Positions 19,396 through 30,195 of a stretch of 64,000 bases of DNA are shown in pieces (the stretch's first letter is position 1; every line of letters starts with the position of its first letter). The notes beneath the pieces are model-generated. The model saw nothing but the letters and a program-made list of their open reading frames with translations. It ran no database searches and was not told the origin of the DNA. Position numbers and translations under genes: made by a program. The stretch lies in contig CM064495.1 of NCBI GenBank assembly GCA_032716605.1, forward strand, positions 26,381,760 through 26,445,759, given 5' to 3'. Source of the stretch: Paralithodes platypus. Lineage: Eukaryota > Arthropoda > Malacostraca > Decapoda > Lithodidae.

Positions 19396-20111
19396 TAAAA
19401 GCACGTTGTTGCGTCTGTATATTAACCAAATCCTCCACTCAAACCATGCAAAACAACTATGAAACTAGGCTATATTCCTTGAAGAAAAAAAAACATGGCA
19501 TATAGGCTAAGGCCGATGCGGCGGCGATGTAGGCTAGTCTTGTTGAACGTTAGGCCTACCTTCCTTGAAAAAAATATAGCCTATAGAAAACTTGGAATTT
19601 ATTCAGTTTTACACCGGGTCGAAACCATCGATATATTATTTAGACAAATATGTTAATTAAAGGTCATGTACAGTACTTCATTGCCATATATGTCCACCCC
19701 GTCGGTAATTCATTATAAAAAAAATCCCTAAATTTAAAAAAAATATATACAGGGAATGTGAGCTGGGTTTAGACCGTCGCGCACCCATAAACAGGGAACG
19801 TGAGCTGGGTTTAGACCGTCCGCGAGACAGGTTAGTTTTCGGTTAGGTTAGGTTAGGCAGCTAGGCTAGGTTAGGTTAGGTTAGGCTAATTTTTTTGCAT
19901 TTTCCAATGGGGTTCATAAAAAAACACGGTATGATCCTATGTAGCGGGAGTAACCGTATTTTATTTGCCCATTTACCTAAGAATCTTTATTTATATCCTC
20001 ATATATATCTTACTTATTTTCTTCACTTACCGGTACCTCAACAATACTAATCCCGATAGCTGGGGAGGGTATGAAATATATCAGGGAAAGAGAGGGGTTG
20101 AAACACGGCGA
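19396..20111. other. no recognisable gene
   Basis: AT-rich spacer with a short direct repeat (AGGGAACGTGAGCTGGGTTTAGACCGTC-type, near 19751 and 19795, described by its core GAGCTGGGTTTAGACCGTC) and a TTAGG run at 19843-19893. Nothing else is evident. Confidence 0.5.
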
Positions 20112-20743
20112 TTAACCCGGGAGCTGCGGGGAGACTCTTAAGAGTTCCCCCGGCGCACTGCGGGAAGACTCTTAAGAGTCAGAGAAAATAAAAATCAACT
20201 TTTGACATCGAAAAAAAAATATTTTTTTATATTTTTTTTTTTTATTTTTTTATTTTTTTTGGCCCTGGGCCATGCAAAATCTCAGTCCTCTACCTCCCTC
20301 CTTCCCACTTTCCTCCTCTCCTTCAGTTATCACCTATTTTCCCTGTTATTCCCTTATTCTGAGGTATATTTTCGTGCTAACATTAGAAATCCGATTGGAG
20401 GGTGTGGTCATCACTGATAGCAAGCGAGTGCAAGAGAGAGAGAGAGAGTATCGATCGACTGCGTCTCAGTGGCCTTGGGGAAATTGGCGGGAAAGCAGAT
20501 TGCCTCACCCATACATTATACAACTCGCGGGCTATATCTCCGATTTTGACCATCCAAACGCTGTTTTCACTCGTTTTATTGTTGTTTCAGGTTAATACCT
20601 TTATAATCAACCCATAATAGGCGCATATGGATAAATATTAATGCTATTAATGGCACAATGAATATTTTAGTGACGGAAACACCTCAAATACGTCAGCACA
20701 GGGGGACGTTTCCAATTACCCCCATGCGCACTTCAGAGGTTAA
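20112..20743 (+). mobile_element. TTAA-flanked MITE-A copy 1 (piggyBac-type, non-autonomous)
   Basis: 632 bp from TTAA (20112-20115) + CCCGGGAGCTGCGGGG to GCGCACTTCAGAGG + TTAA (20740-20743). An inverted, near-identical 633-bp copy is at 48438-49070, also bounded by TTAA but in unrelated flanks, which defines both ends. Contains the twice-repeated GACTCTTAAGAGT palindrome near the left end, a poly(T)-rich block and an (AG)n run. No transposase; short open frames inside look accidental. Confidence 0.85.
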
Positions 20744-21531
20744 CTAGAATATAGCCATCTTGATTAACCAAGCCAAGACGTTGTGTATCCTTGCTTGTGA
20801 TTGGTTGTTGACTATCGTGACATCATCAGCCAAGGCGGGCCTCAGCGATGACGTCATTCCAGCCCTCGGCCAACATGTCGTCATTACACCCGCTTATTTT
20901 AACACCTGGTTAATTTTACATCAGCGGTGTACCTGTTTCACACAACGTGTATTATAATGTCATTAGTGCACTGTGTAATTTGCGTCTTGATATTCAGTGT
21001 TTCTATTTATCAATACTAATTAGTATTCACCCCCCCACCCCCCGTATTTGGCTCGTGAACGGTAAGGTTAATCTGCGAGAGCGGTATCGTCCCAAGATGA
21101 ACTGATATGTATTGGTAATTATAGGGAATAGGCTTGCACCCTTATTTTTCATGTTTTTTTCCTCCAGATTTTGAGAAATGAGTGTATTCATGGTCTTAGT
21201 TATAATGCCAATGTTGGATACACGATGGGTTGAGGGGGGGGGCTTTGCCCCCCCCCCTCATCCCTCCATGAATTATTGAAATCATCATCTATGTTGCCAG
21301 CAGAGGGTAAACATCGATTATACTGCATAAAGAAGGCGTTTATAAACAGTGAGGATGTCCGAAAGAGCTCTGAGATTGATTAGAATGGGCGATTTTTTCG
21401 GTCAATATTAAGGAGACGGACCACAGCTATTTTCAAGGATTTTATCTTCTTACCTCTGACCGGGTATAGGCTATCTTAGTGGTTACTAGCCTATACCCCT
21501 TTGAAAGGACATTAGCCTAACCTAACAGTTT
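20744..21531. other. no recognisable gene; repeat fragments
   Basis: Contains a perfect G-run/C-run hairpin at about 21231-21260 (TGAG9C, TTT loop, GC10TCA) preceded by TTGGATACACGATGGGT, which is homologous in inverse to 16170-16205. Ends with CCTAACCTAAC at the LINE insertion point. Confidence 0.5.
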
Positions 21532-23535
21532 CTTACAGTAGATCCTCTGGAAAAAGGCAAACTAGGCCTGTGTATCCAGCTCAGTACCAGTACTTGCACT
21601 GCTGCGGTCGTTCACGGTGTTGGCGGCGGCGGTAGCAGACGCAACATTTTTACTATTCTGTATTTTTGTTTTATAATCAAACTTCAAATCTTGTCTTCCC
21701 CATGCTTTATCAAGATTACTCTCAAACTCCCTTATTGATTCGGAATCGACTACATACTGGGGCAGTGCGTTCCACTCATTTACCACTCTATCACAAAATG
21801 AGTTCTTTGCCTTTTCAAGCCTATTTCTTTCTTTGTAAATTTTCTTAGAGTGTCCTCTCGTTCTTGTTCCCTCCCGCATCAAGAAGATACCTTCACACAC
21901 ATCCTCATCGTACTTTCCTGACACTATCTTAAACGACTCTATCATATCCCCTCTCTTTCTCCTATATGCCAGTGTCGGAAGCCCCAGTGTCCTCAAACTC
22001 TGCTCATAGCCCGCGTTCTTCAACGTTGGTACCAGCTTGCTAGCTCTCTGCACTTTCTCCACTGCTTCTATATCCTTTACCATATATGGAGCCCACACTG
22101 GTTCGCATATCCAGGTGCGGCCTAACCAGCGCTGTATAGAGATTCCTGAAGATTTCTTCGTCAAGTGACACAAATGTCCTCCTTATCAGCCCCACAATTC
22201 TATTGGCTTTGTTTATCTTTTCCGCTAAATGTTCTGAGAAATTTAACTTATTGTCTATCACTACTCCTATATCCTTTCTGCATTCACTTCCTCCATCGCT
22301 TCATACATACTGTATCCTACCTTGTCTATCTTGCTTGTCCCAATCCGCATGTACTTGCATTTTTTGGATGAAAAGGCATTAACCAATGCTCAGACCATCC
22401 CTTCATGCCCTCCACATCTCCTTGAAGCAAACCACATCTTCCTTACTCCTCACTCTTCTATACAGCTTAGTGTCATCCGCATACAGGTATACCTCACTTC
22501 CATTAGTTATAACTTCAGGTAAGTCGTTGATAAATATAACGAACAGCAGTGGTCCCAACACAGATCCCTGAGGTACCCCACTTGTAATTTCCCTCCACCC
22601 CGAGCCTATTCCATTCACCAGTACCGTCTGTTTCCGATCTTTCAGGAAGGCTTCTATCCATTTCACACATTTCTCCCCTATATGATAGCTTCTAACTTTC
22701 TCTATTAACCTTTTATGTGGGACCTTATCGAAGGCCTTCATAAAATCGCAATATACCACGTCTATTACATCACCATCTTCTAGAATTGCATCCAATCATC
22801 TACCACCTTAATTAGCTGTAGTACCGTCGACCTCCCGGCAAGAATCCGAACTGTCTCCCACTGAAAAGTTGGTTTGACTTATGATCCATTATTCCTTCTC
22901 TAATTACCGTTTCCATTAGTTTACACAACACTTGTCAAACTGACTGGTCTATAATTCCTGGGTCATTTCTCTTTCCCTTCTTAAATATAGCTGTTATGTT
23001 CGCCTCTCTCCAGTCCATCGGGATTTGTCCTGTATTAAACGATACCTCAAATAACATTTTCAATGGGTCTACTAACATCTCACCTCCTTCCTTTATGATT
23101 CTTGGGTGTATCCCATCCGGTCCCGGTGACTTACTTCTGTTCATTTTTTCTATAGCCCTTCTTATTCTAGCATGGGAAAACTATTATTTCTAGTGCCGGT
23201 GCCTGTTTGATGGGAATAGTAGGCACTGCATCATCCGACTCCACTGTTAGTACCCCCCCAGAGTATTTCCCCAGCACCTCTGCTTTCTCCTTATCAGTCT
23301 CCGCTCTACTCCCATCATTCAACCCCCCTACCAGCTCTGGGATCCCTACTCTTCTTGTTAACTTTTCCTGAATGTACTTCCAGAATATTTTTGGATTATC
23401 CTTCACATTTCTAGCAATCTCTCTCTCTCTCCCTCTCCTTCACCCCCCTCCTTGTTTCCCACCTTATTTTATTGTCTGCGTTCCAGATCCACTTCTTTAG
23501 CTTCTATACTAGACCCCCTGTTCTTTTTTAACAAC
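21532..23535 (-). mobile_element. CR1-like LINE, 5' truncated
   Basis: Minus-strand LINE with RT and C-terminal coding and a 3' UTR ending in GTAAGAAACTG at 21532. The right (5') edge near 23535 is inside the region before RT. Flanks GCCTAACCTAAC and TTAACAACCTTACCTAACC are contiguous in paralogous repeat copies at 28305-28330 and 40490-40520, proving insertion there. Confidence 0.85.
21562..23406 (-). pseudogene. CR1/jockey-like reverse transcriptase, frameshifted
   Basis: In coding order: 23406-23167 (NPKIFWKYIQEKLT, pre-RT), 23144-22935 (SPGPDGIHPRIIKE, RT block 1; IPMDWREANI), 22795-22403 ([15 protein letters not shown] with catalytic Asp; [24 protein letters not shown] with the catalytic Asp pair), and 22261-21562 (thumb and C-terminus, GVIDNKL-type region, RTFVSLDEE, ERVQRASKLVP-like, RGDMIESFKIV, VVNEWNALP). 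Frames change between blocks near 22930, 22400 and 22180. The domain order is the usual one for CR1-like LINEs. The protein would reverse-transcribe element RNA; it is broken here. Confidence 0.88.
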
Positions 23536-23935
23536 CTTACCTAACCTATCCTAGTATTATAGGTGGGGGCTGCCGCCCCCACACCCCCGCTTTGACTTAG
23601 ATTTGTGGTGTATTTGTCTGTGAAGTGGATATTTTTCAATTTGCTGATAACGAAAATCCTCCATGCGGACTATATGGAGAAAAATATGACGAATCTATTG
23701 GTGCCTATTTTCCCTAATAAATTGTTTCTCATAACGTCGCACTAGTGTCCTTGAATATTATCAAGATTTCTATTATAACATTTGTTCATGGAAATTAGGG
23801 AAAATATCAAGGAAACTGGCCAACTTTTATTTTGTGATTGTTTTTTGGGGGTTTTAGCTAGTTTTCATCATTATACAGTGGTTGTAATTAATTAGAATCT
23901 CCGGAAAAAAACGTTTTCCCCATTATCCAACAATC
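23536..23935 (+). repeat. dispersed repeat flanking LINE and PB2
   Basis: Begins AACCTTACCTAACCTATCC then GGTGGGGGCTGCCGCCCCCAC (a GC hairpin), and ends TTTTCCCCATTATCCAACAATC just before the PB2 TTAA. The end matches 40375-40404, where the sequence continues uninterrupted. Confidence 0.65.
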
Positions 23936-24133
23936 TTAACCCCTCCAACCCGGAAGGGCTCTTGAACGCCCATAACAACCTCGGCCCGCGCAACCCGGAA
24001 GGGCTCTTGAACGCCCATTGCTTGCGTGCGTGCTTTCGAATGCCGCGCGTACATTTTCGGTATCGTGGGACGGTAGGTGGCGCCACCAGGCGTAAACTAC
24101 GCCACAGCAACAGTATCTACCCCGACGCCATCA

Positions 24134-25724
24134 TGGACAGCACGCCAAATAGTGATTCCGCTGTGTCCGATACCGTGCTTCCTACGACGCCCTTGCTAGT
24201 TCGTCGCACCTTACCCCGACGCCATCGCCTAAATGTGTTATCTCCCGGAGGTATTGAGACGACATTGAGACTTTATGAGCGAGCTGATGCCAAGCATAAT
24301 GTTGATGATGAAGTCAGTGACGACTCCAGTAATTATAAGTCGAGTGATTATGGCCATGAGAGTGAGAAAGAAGAGCAATTCCTGGGATTTGCGAGAGAAC
24401 ATGACAGTGATGAGAGTGATGAAGGTGATGTACCAGTTGTTGAGGAAGCTGGTTTACCTAAAGACAGTGAACTTGAGAGAGTGAGTGAGTGGGAGAGTTC
24501 AAGGTCACTCACCAAATTTCGCATAAGTGACACGACGCCAAGCCCTTCCCAGGTAAATCGCCTTTCAAGCTACATTTGTATAAGCAGAAAATACTTGAGA
24601 AGGCGGCCGCGGCAGCTAGGGAACAAGCAAAACTACTTGGTGAGGATGAGGCTGTGAGTGACGGTCAGCGTGGTGACCCTTCTCGTCCGCCATTGTCTCC
24701 CTTATCTACCCCCTCCACCCAAGATGACCCGGATGCCCCGCATTCTTCCCCACCACCCCCACCGTTGCCAAGGGTTGAGGACCCCACACTTTCGGCCTAT
24801 TTGCCTCCTAGGTCCCCCGACAGGAGACATACTGCTGCCGAAAAGGGGAAAGGTAGGAAATATACCAAAAAAATTAAGAAAAGTAAGAGAGTTTTGTTCG
24901 AGGCTCCCGCAGCGTCCACCCCGGCCGGCCCCAGCCATACGTCCCCGCAACTTTCCCCACGGTCCTCCCCACCTCTCCCGCCTTCAACATGTCTTCCTGA
25001 AGAAGTCTTTGAGCTCGCATCACCAATACCTGGGCCTAGTGACAGTGAAACATTGCTTTCGGTCACTCGTCGCAGGCCAAGGAGCCCAGGACCTCGGGGG
25101 GACACAGCCTCACCTGCCACTCCTTCCCCACCTCACCCACCCGCACGCCGCCCACGCATCACTGGTTCCCCGCCAGATTATGTGGGGGCCACTGATGATG
25201 AAGGGCACCTCTCTGAAGACTCTGGCCATGATTACATAGGTCCACCGTCAGGGCAAGATGACCACTCTGACGATGACTATATGGACATCGACGACCCTCG
25301 ACCCATCCGCTTGGCCCGGCGTCGTGCTGCCCGTCGTGCTGCCCACCGCCCTGGCCGCCGCCCTCGCCGCCCTAGGGCGAGCGCCTCCCGAGTTGGCCGT
25401 GGGCGTGCTGGGCCACCAGCTGGAGCTCCTCGTCAGCGTAGACAAGACCCATTCTACGTTTTTCAGTGGCAAGACGTAGTTGATGAGGATGGATACAACC
25501 CTGATGTGCCAGCTTTTGATGAGGTACTGGAGGGTTCAGGCGTTACCCCCAATTTTCCTGCAGGCCCCAATGCTCCACCACACGAACTATTTGAGGCCTT
25601 CTTTGATGAGGAGGTGGTAGGCTATGTTGTCAAAGAGACAAATAAGCAGCACCAATTCCAGGTCCACTTTTTGGGAAAAGGTGACCAAGGGCCACATGAG
25701 GCAGTGGACCCCAGTGACTCATAA
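24134..25724 (+). pseudogene. PB2 piggyBac transposase, N-terminal half
   Basis: Starts at ATG 24134 (MDSTPNSDSAVSD) in an acidic, Ser/Asp-rich frame that runs to 24657. Around 24530-24560 homology passes to the neighbouring frame (24576-25724), which is Pro/Ser-rich, then has an Arg-rich block near 25310-25430 (likely nuclear targeting or DNA contact) and the segment FYVFQWQDVVDEDGY, VTPNFPAGPNAPPHELFEAF (start of the piggyBac domain). A 1-nt insertion at about 25675 (GGGAAAAGG against GGGCAAGG in PB1) throws it out of frame before the catalytic core. An unrecognised intron at the first junction is possible but I see no convincing one. Confidence 0.7.
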
Positions 25725-27018
25725 AGAGTTCATGGTGTTCCTGGCACTCACCATGCTAATGCCTCATGTCAAGAAGCATAGGTTGCCTGACTATTGGATC
25801 ACCAATGATCTGATATCCACCCCTGCCTTCGGGAAATATATGTCTCGCGACCGGTACCTTGATATCCTCGCAGCGCTCCATCTTGTCACCAACCTTGACG
25901 TCCACCTCCCAGACAAGCTGTGGAAGATTAGGACGTTGTACGAGATGATGCGAGAATGCTTCACCTCCTACTTCAAGCCCTTCCGCAAGGTCGTCATTGA
26001 CGAGTCTCTTGTGCTGTTCCGGGGAAAACTCAGCTTCCGGCAGTACATCCCCTCAAAAAGACATCGCTTTGGCATAAAATTCTTTGTGCTGTGCGACTGC
26101 CAAACTGGCTATGTCCTGGACTTCCTGGTCTACAGCGGGAAGGAAGGGGACTTGCTTGTGGACCCCCTCATTGGCTTTGGCGGAGCAGTGGTGCAAGCCA
26201 TGATGGACCGCTACTTTCACAAGAATCACGTCCTCTACACGGACAATTATTACACGTCCCCCACTCTCTCACAGTACCTGCATGAGCGCAAGACGGGGAC
26301 TGTAGGCACAGTACGAGGGAAAAGGAAGGGCATGCCACCTTTCCCTCCAAAGACCAAAAAAGGTGATGTGTTCAAGAAGAAGTCGGGGCCCATTCTGGCT
26401 ATCCACTGGCATGACCAGCGGAAGGTCAACCTCCTGACCACCATCCACAAGGGGGAAATGGTGGAGACTGGCAAGGTGGATCGCCGCACCCAGGCCAGGG
26501 TGACCAAGCCCGATGCTGTCCTGGACTACAACATCAACATGAGGCTGGTGGACAAGTCCGACATGCAGATAGGCTTCATTGACTGCCTGCGTACCTCGTG
26601 CAGATGGTACAAAAAGTTCTTTCTGCATATGGTGGACATGTCAGTTCTGAATGCCTACAACATATACAAGCTTCGGAATGTGAACACACCCATGAAGTTC
26701 AATAGCCTGCGGAGGTTCCAAAAGCAGGTGTTGACGGAGCTCCTGGAGAAGTATGCTACGCCACAGAGGGCAGTGGCACATCCTGGGCCCGCCGTTATTG
26801 ACCGCTTGCAGTGTGCTCAATACTTGATTAGGCACAGGCTTGGTTCCCTGCCTCAGAATGAATCGGGAAGAACACAGCAGAAGCAGTGCCATGTCTGCTA
26901 CAACAGCAGGGTGAAGCCGAGGTCAGGTAAAAAGTCAACCATGGAGTGTGTGGAGTGCAAGGTGGCACTCTGTGCTTTAGAGTGCTTCTTTGATTACCAC
27001 TCCAAGCTGGAGTTCTAA
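25624..27018 (+). CDS. piggyBac-type DDE transposase core (PB2)
   Basis: 464-residue frame; the first ~18 residues are out-of-phase sequence, and true transposase begins at about TKGHMRQWTPVTHKEF. It holds the same catalytic aspartates as PB1 (VVIDES, VLYTDNYY, LVDKSD) and the same C-terminal Cys-rich tail (CHVCYNSR...CVECKVALC), to the stop at 27018. It differs from PB1 by few substitutions, and retains the Trp (25706) that is a stop in PB1. The core is intact, so only the indel near 25675 and the one near 24550 prevent a long protein; sequencing error at those points is possible. Confidence 0.87.
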   Translation: MLSKRQISSTNSRSTFWEKVTKGHMRQWTPVTHKEFMVFLALTMLMPHVKKHRLPDYWITNDLISTPAFGKYMSRDRYLDILAALHLVTNLDVHLPDKLWKIRTLYEMMRECFTSYFKPFRKVVIDESLVLFRGKLSFRQYIPSKRHRFGIKFFVLCDCQTGYVLDFLVYSGKEGDLLVDPLIGFGGAVVQAMMDRYFHKNHVLYTDNYYTSPTLSQYLHERKTGTVGTVRGKRKGMPPFPPKTKKGDVFKKKSGPILAIHWHDQRKVNLLTTIHKGEMVETGKVDRRTQARVTKPDAVLDYNINMRLVDKSDMQIGFIDCLRTSCRWYKKFFLHMVDMSVLNAYNIYKLRNVNTPMKFNSLRRFQKQVLTELLEKYATPQRAVAHPGPAVIDRLQCAQYLIRHRLGSLPQNESGRTQQKQCHVCYNSRVKPRSGKKSTMECVECKVALCALECFFDYHSKLEF

Positions 27019-27289
27019 TAATCATACTGAAATTGCCAAATAAAATGACAATATGTACACTATAATTATATATAGGCAAAAAGTGGAAGAAAACCAATGT
27101 ATTGTAATACAAAAGTCATGTATTATGAGAACATTGATACAAATACAATTACACCATAATAATATGTGAAAGTGACACATATGTATATACCAAGTGACAT
27201 TCATATGATTAGAACCTATAGAAATATATAAATCAGTGAAAAAGACACAATAAATTGTATATAAAACGTTTACAAATCATATAACTAAG

Positions 27290-27805
27290 TGAAAGTGACA
27301 CAAGACCTAATATTTGATGGCCAAAGTATAATAAATACCTGTGATAACGAATAATCAGTGCCTAATACAACAATAACCTACCTCAATTACTAATAAAATG
27401 TACGGTATCGAGTGAAAATGAGCATTATCAGTGACAGTGACACTCTCTAAAGCATATTTGTCAAAGTGAAAGTGACACAAGACCTAATATTTGATGGCCA
27501 AAGTATAATAAACACCTGTGATAACGAATAATCAGTGCCTAATACAACAATAACCTACCTCAATTACTAATAAAATGTACGGTATCGAGTGAAAATGAGC
27601 ATTATCAGTGACAGTGACACTCTCTAAAGCATATTTGTCAAAGTGAAAGTGACACAAGACCTAATATATGATGGCCAAAGTATAATAAACACCTGTGATA
27701 ACGAATAATCAGTGCCTAATACAACAATAAGCTACCTCAATTACTAATAAAATGTACGGTATCGAGTGAAAATTAGCAATATCAGTGACAGTGATACCCT
27801 AATAA
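27290..27805 (+). repeat. 177-bp tandem repeat, 3 copies, in PB2 3' region
   Basis: TGAAAGTGACACAAGAC at 27290, 27467 and 27644, exactly 177 bp apart. Same copy number as in PB1. Downstream 27805-28211 is the GC-rich subterminal region with GCGACGAGCGGC and the right TIR. Confidence 0.92.
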
Positions 27806-28215
27806 ACATATTTTATATAATTGGCCTCAAAATAACTAGTAAATATCAAATAAACATCACATTCTCAATATCAAACACTAAAATCGTCTAAGGGAGATAA
27901 ATACTTTGGTGCGACGAGCGGCTAGGTGCGTCGTAGCCATGGCCGGGGCGACGCGTCCGAACGCGGGAAGAATTTGCCGCCGAAAAGCACTCGTCTTCCC
28001 GCGCTCACCATTATGCAACCAGAGGGGCTAGAGACCTCTACTCAATGCCATTCGACAGAGGAAGGTTTGTGGAACATTATTCTTTTTTATTCACAACATT
28101 ACATGACATATTCATTGACTTACAGAGTACTGTAGTTAACATAGGCCAAAGATCGTCAAAACACCCGGTACCGGAGCACAGTCGCAAGCTATAGCCCCCG
28201 GGGCTGGAGGGTTAA

Positions 28216-28405
28216 GATACGGCCCCCGATAGTGGTTAGGGCTATGAAGTACAGGGAAATTGAGGGGTAAAAGACGAAAATAAGGAGTAATATTAGTGTA
28301 ACCTAACAACCTTACCTAACCTAACCTAGTATATTAGGTGGGGGCTGCCGCCCTCACACCCCCGCTGGTTTGGTATTTAATTAATAAAAGATTGACGGTC
28401 GCCAA
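28216..28405 (+). repeat. dispersed repeat, right flank of PB2
   Basis: GATACGGCCCCCGATAGTGG, CCTAACAACCTTACCTAACC, GGTGGGGGCTGCCGCC, ATTAATAAAAGATTGACGGTCGCC. The same order is found intact at 40409-40600. Confidence 0.8.
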
Positions 28406-29233
28406 AAGAGGTAATTATAAGAGTGAGAGAACTCTATTTCTTATTGCTAATATGGCAACCTCTGCGTCATATGAGTGTGAAGGGGTTAAGTGGGCTAAGA
28501 GTTAATCAACATGGCTAAATTGCAGATAATGTTTCAACATCACTTTTTCTTTGATATAATTCATGCCCTCTGCACCTATATGGGTTATTATTGACGAGGT
28601 AAGTGAAGGAAATAAGTCTGTATTGAGGATACGTAAAGTGGGGTAACTTCGTACTGCGGTGATAAATTCGGACATCGGCGATAATAAGTAATTAGACATT
28701 GTCATTATATAATGGAAACGCTTTTTATTGTTTTTTTTGTGGGGCCCGTTTAGAGAAATGGCTAAGGAAGAGCATGTAAAAGTCCTAGGGAACTGACATG
28801 AGTATAATTATGTACACGAAACAAATATTATACCTGTATATGTGGCGAAAATATGTACATTTTTCGCTACCCTGCCAAACTTCTATCACCCTGAAGAAAT
28901 TTGTTTGTATGAATGATGTTGTGACTGATATAATTTTGTAGTAACATTACCAGAGACAACATCCACCAAAGGAAATTTGTTACACTTGTATAACGCTCTA
29001 GCTAGAACACTATCATTTAACCGATTGTGTTTAAAAAAAAAACATGGTAACTTCGGACATGGAACAAAACAATCGTTTGTTATTATTTGCCCTATGAAAA
29101 TCATTCATAATACTTGTACATCATTAACATGGTGGTAAAAGATCAAATAATCATTCTCTGAGTCCAAAAACCCATAAAAATATGATACTATGCTAACCGA
29201 TTTATGTATTTCGGATAATTCTGGATATATAAT

Positions 29234-29584
29234 ATTGGGAGGTTTGACGTACCTCCCAACCTACCAAATAGGAAAACCTACTATTTGGTAGTAGTCTTGG
29301 AAAATCCAACGTCAAGGCTATTAACCTAATTGCAATGACGACTTGTCTATTTTGACTGCTATGTCGTCATTCCAACCGCGGTTAAAAAGAAAACGTCTAG
29401 AGTCTACTCCTTATCTTGCTCTAGGAGACGTTGTACATTAACCAAAACTACCACCGAAGGTGAAAAAAGTATAGAAGAGAAGAAAAAGGGGTTTACCTTA
29501 GTTACCGCTCAAGGCCCATCCCGTGTTCCGTCATGCGCCGATCCCTGTCGAACGTGCGCATGAGCGACCCTCTCTTGTTATCAC
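29234..29584. repeat. DIRS-1 left inverted terminal repeat
   Basis: Inverted match to 37337-37637 from GTAGTCTTGG...CCAACGTCAAGGCTATTAACC to CTCTCTTGTTATCA. The outer 52 bp (29234-29285) are unique to this end and contain the small palindrome GGGAGGTTTGACGTACCTCCC. Confidence 0.88.
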
Positions 29585-29642
29585 ATCTCACGTCAGCAGA
29601 AGAACGCGGATGGGCAGGGGTCCGGCGTGAGGGAGGGTATTA

Positions 29643-29765
29643 TGTACGTTGGATTTTCCAAGACTACTACCAAATAGTAGGTTTTCCTATTTGGTAGGTT
29701 GGGAGGTACGTCAAACCTCCCAATTTGTTAGTAGTCTTGGCAAATCCAACGTCAAGGCTGCATAA
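29643..29765. repeat. DIRS-1 internal complementary region
   Basis: 29643-29724 is the inverse of the left terminus (29235-29312), directly abutting 29724-29765, the inverse of the right terminus (37600-37637, TTTGTTAGTAGTCTTGGC). In DIRS elements this region is thought to template closure of a circle from the two ends. The junction reads CCTCCCAATTTGTTAG. Confidence 0.88.
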
Positions 29766-30195
29766 CAAATAGGAGGAGGACATCCAAGCCCAACCTACCA
29801 AAAAAACCAATGCATAAGACAAAATTATGAATGACAAAGAAACACAATTTAAACAAGAGAGTTTAATAAAAGAGTGAAAAACTGAGGAGTAGCTAAAAAG
29901 AGCAGTTTTAACACGTGCCCGTCATTCATAGTAATGCAAAACCATAGACTTGTCTTAAACCAAAAAGTACTGTACACAAAATCCCTTTTCTTCCAAAATG
30001 AACAAAAACACTGATCACAAAAACAAAACACAATTAACAATGAGGCAAAAACACTTATGTACTGTATACATATAACATAACCCCAAACTTGTAATCCAGT
30101 GTTGCAAACCCGTACTTCCCTCCCCCCTTTTCGAAAGAAAACAAAGGAAAAGAAAAAGTGACGAGGGGGGAAGACCAGGCAACTTCGCGAGAGCC

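Larger units (their letters stand above)
23936..28215 (+). mobile_element. piggyBac-like DNA transposon PB2, structurally complete
   Basis: 4.28 kb between TTAA (23936-23939) and TTAA (28212-28215). Terminal inverted repeats: CCCCTCCAACCCGG at the left, CCCTCCAGCCCCGG from the right. A 27-bp direct duplication beginning AACCCGGAAGGG lies just inside the left end (23948 and 23994). The uninterrupted target is seen at 40405-40408, with matching flanks on both sides (CCATTATCCAACAATC left, GATACGGCTCCCGATAGTG right). It carries a transposase gene with two frame disruptions and a 177-bp array. Confidence 0.93.

Noticed and set aside
20202..20617. Short frames inside MITE-A
   Set aside because: Phe/Ser-rich translations of a T-rich repeat; the inverted copy at 48564-48923 has frame differences.
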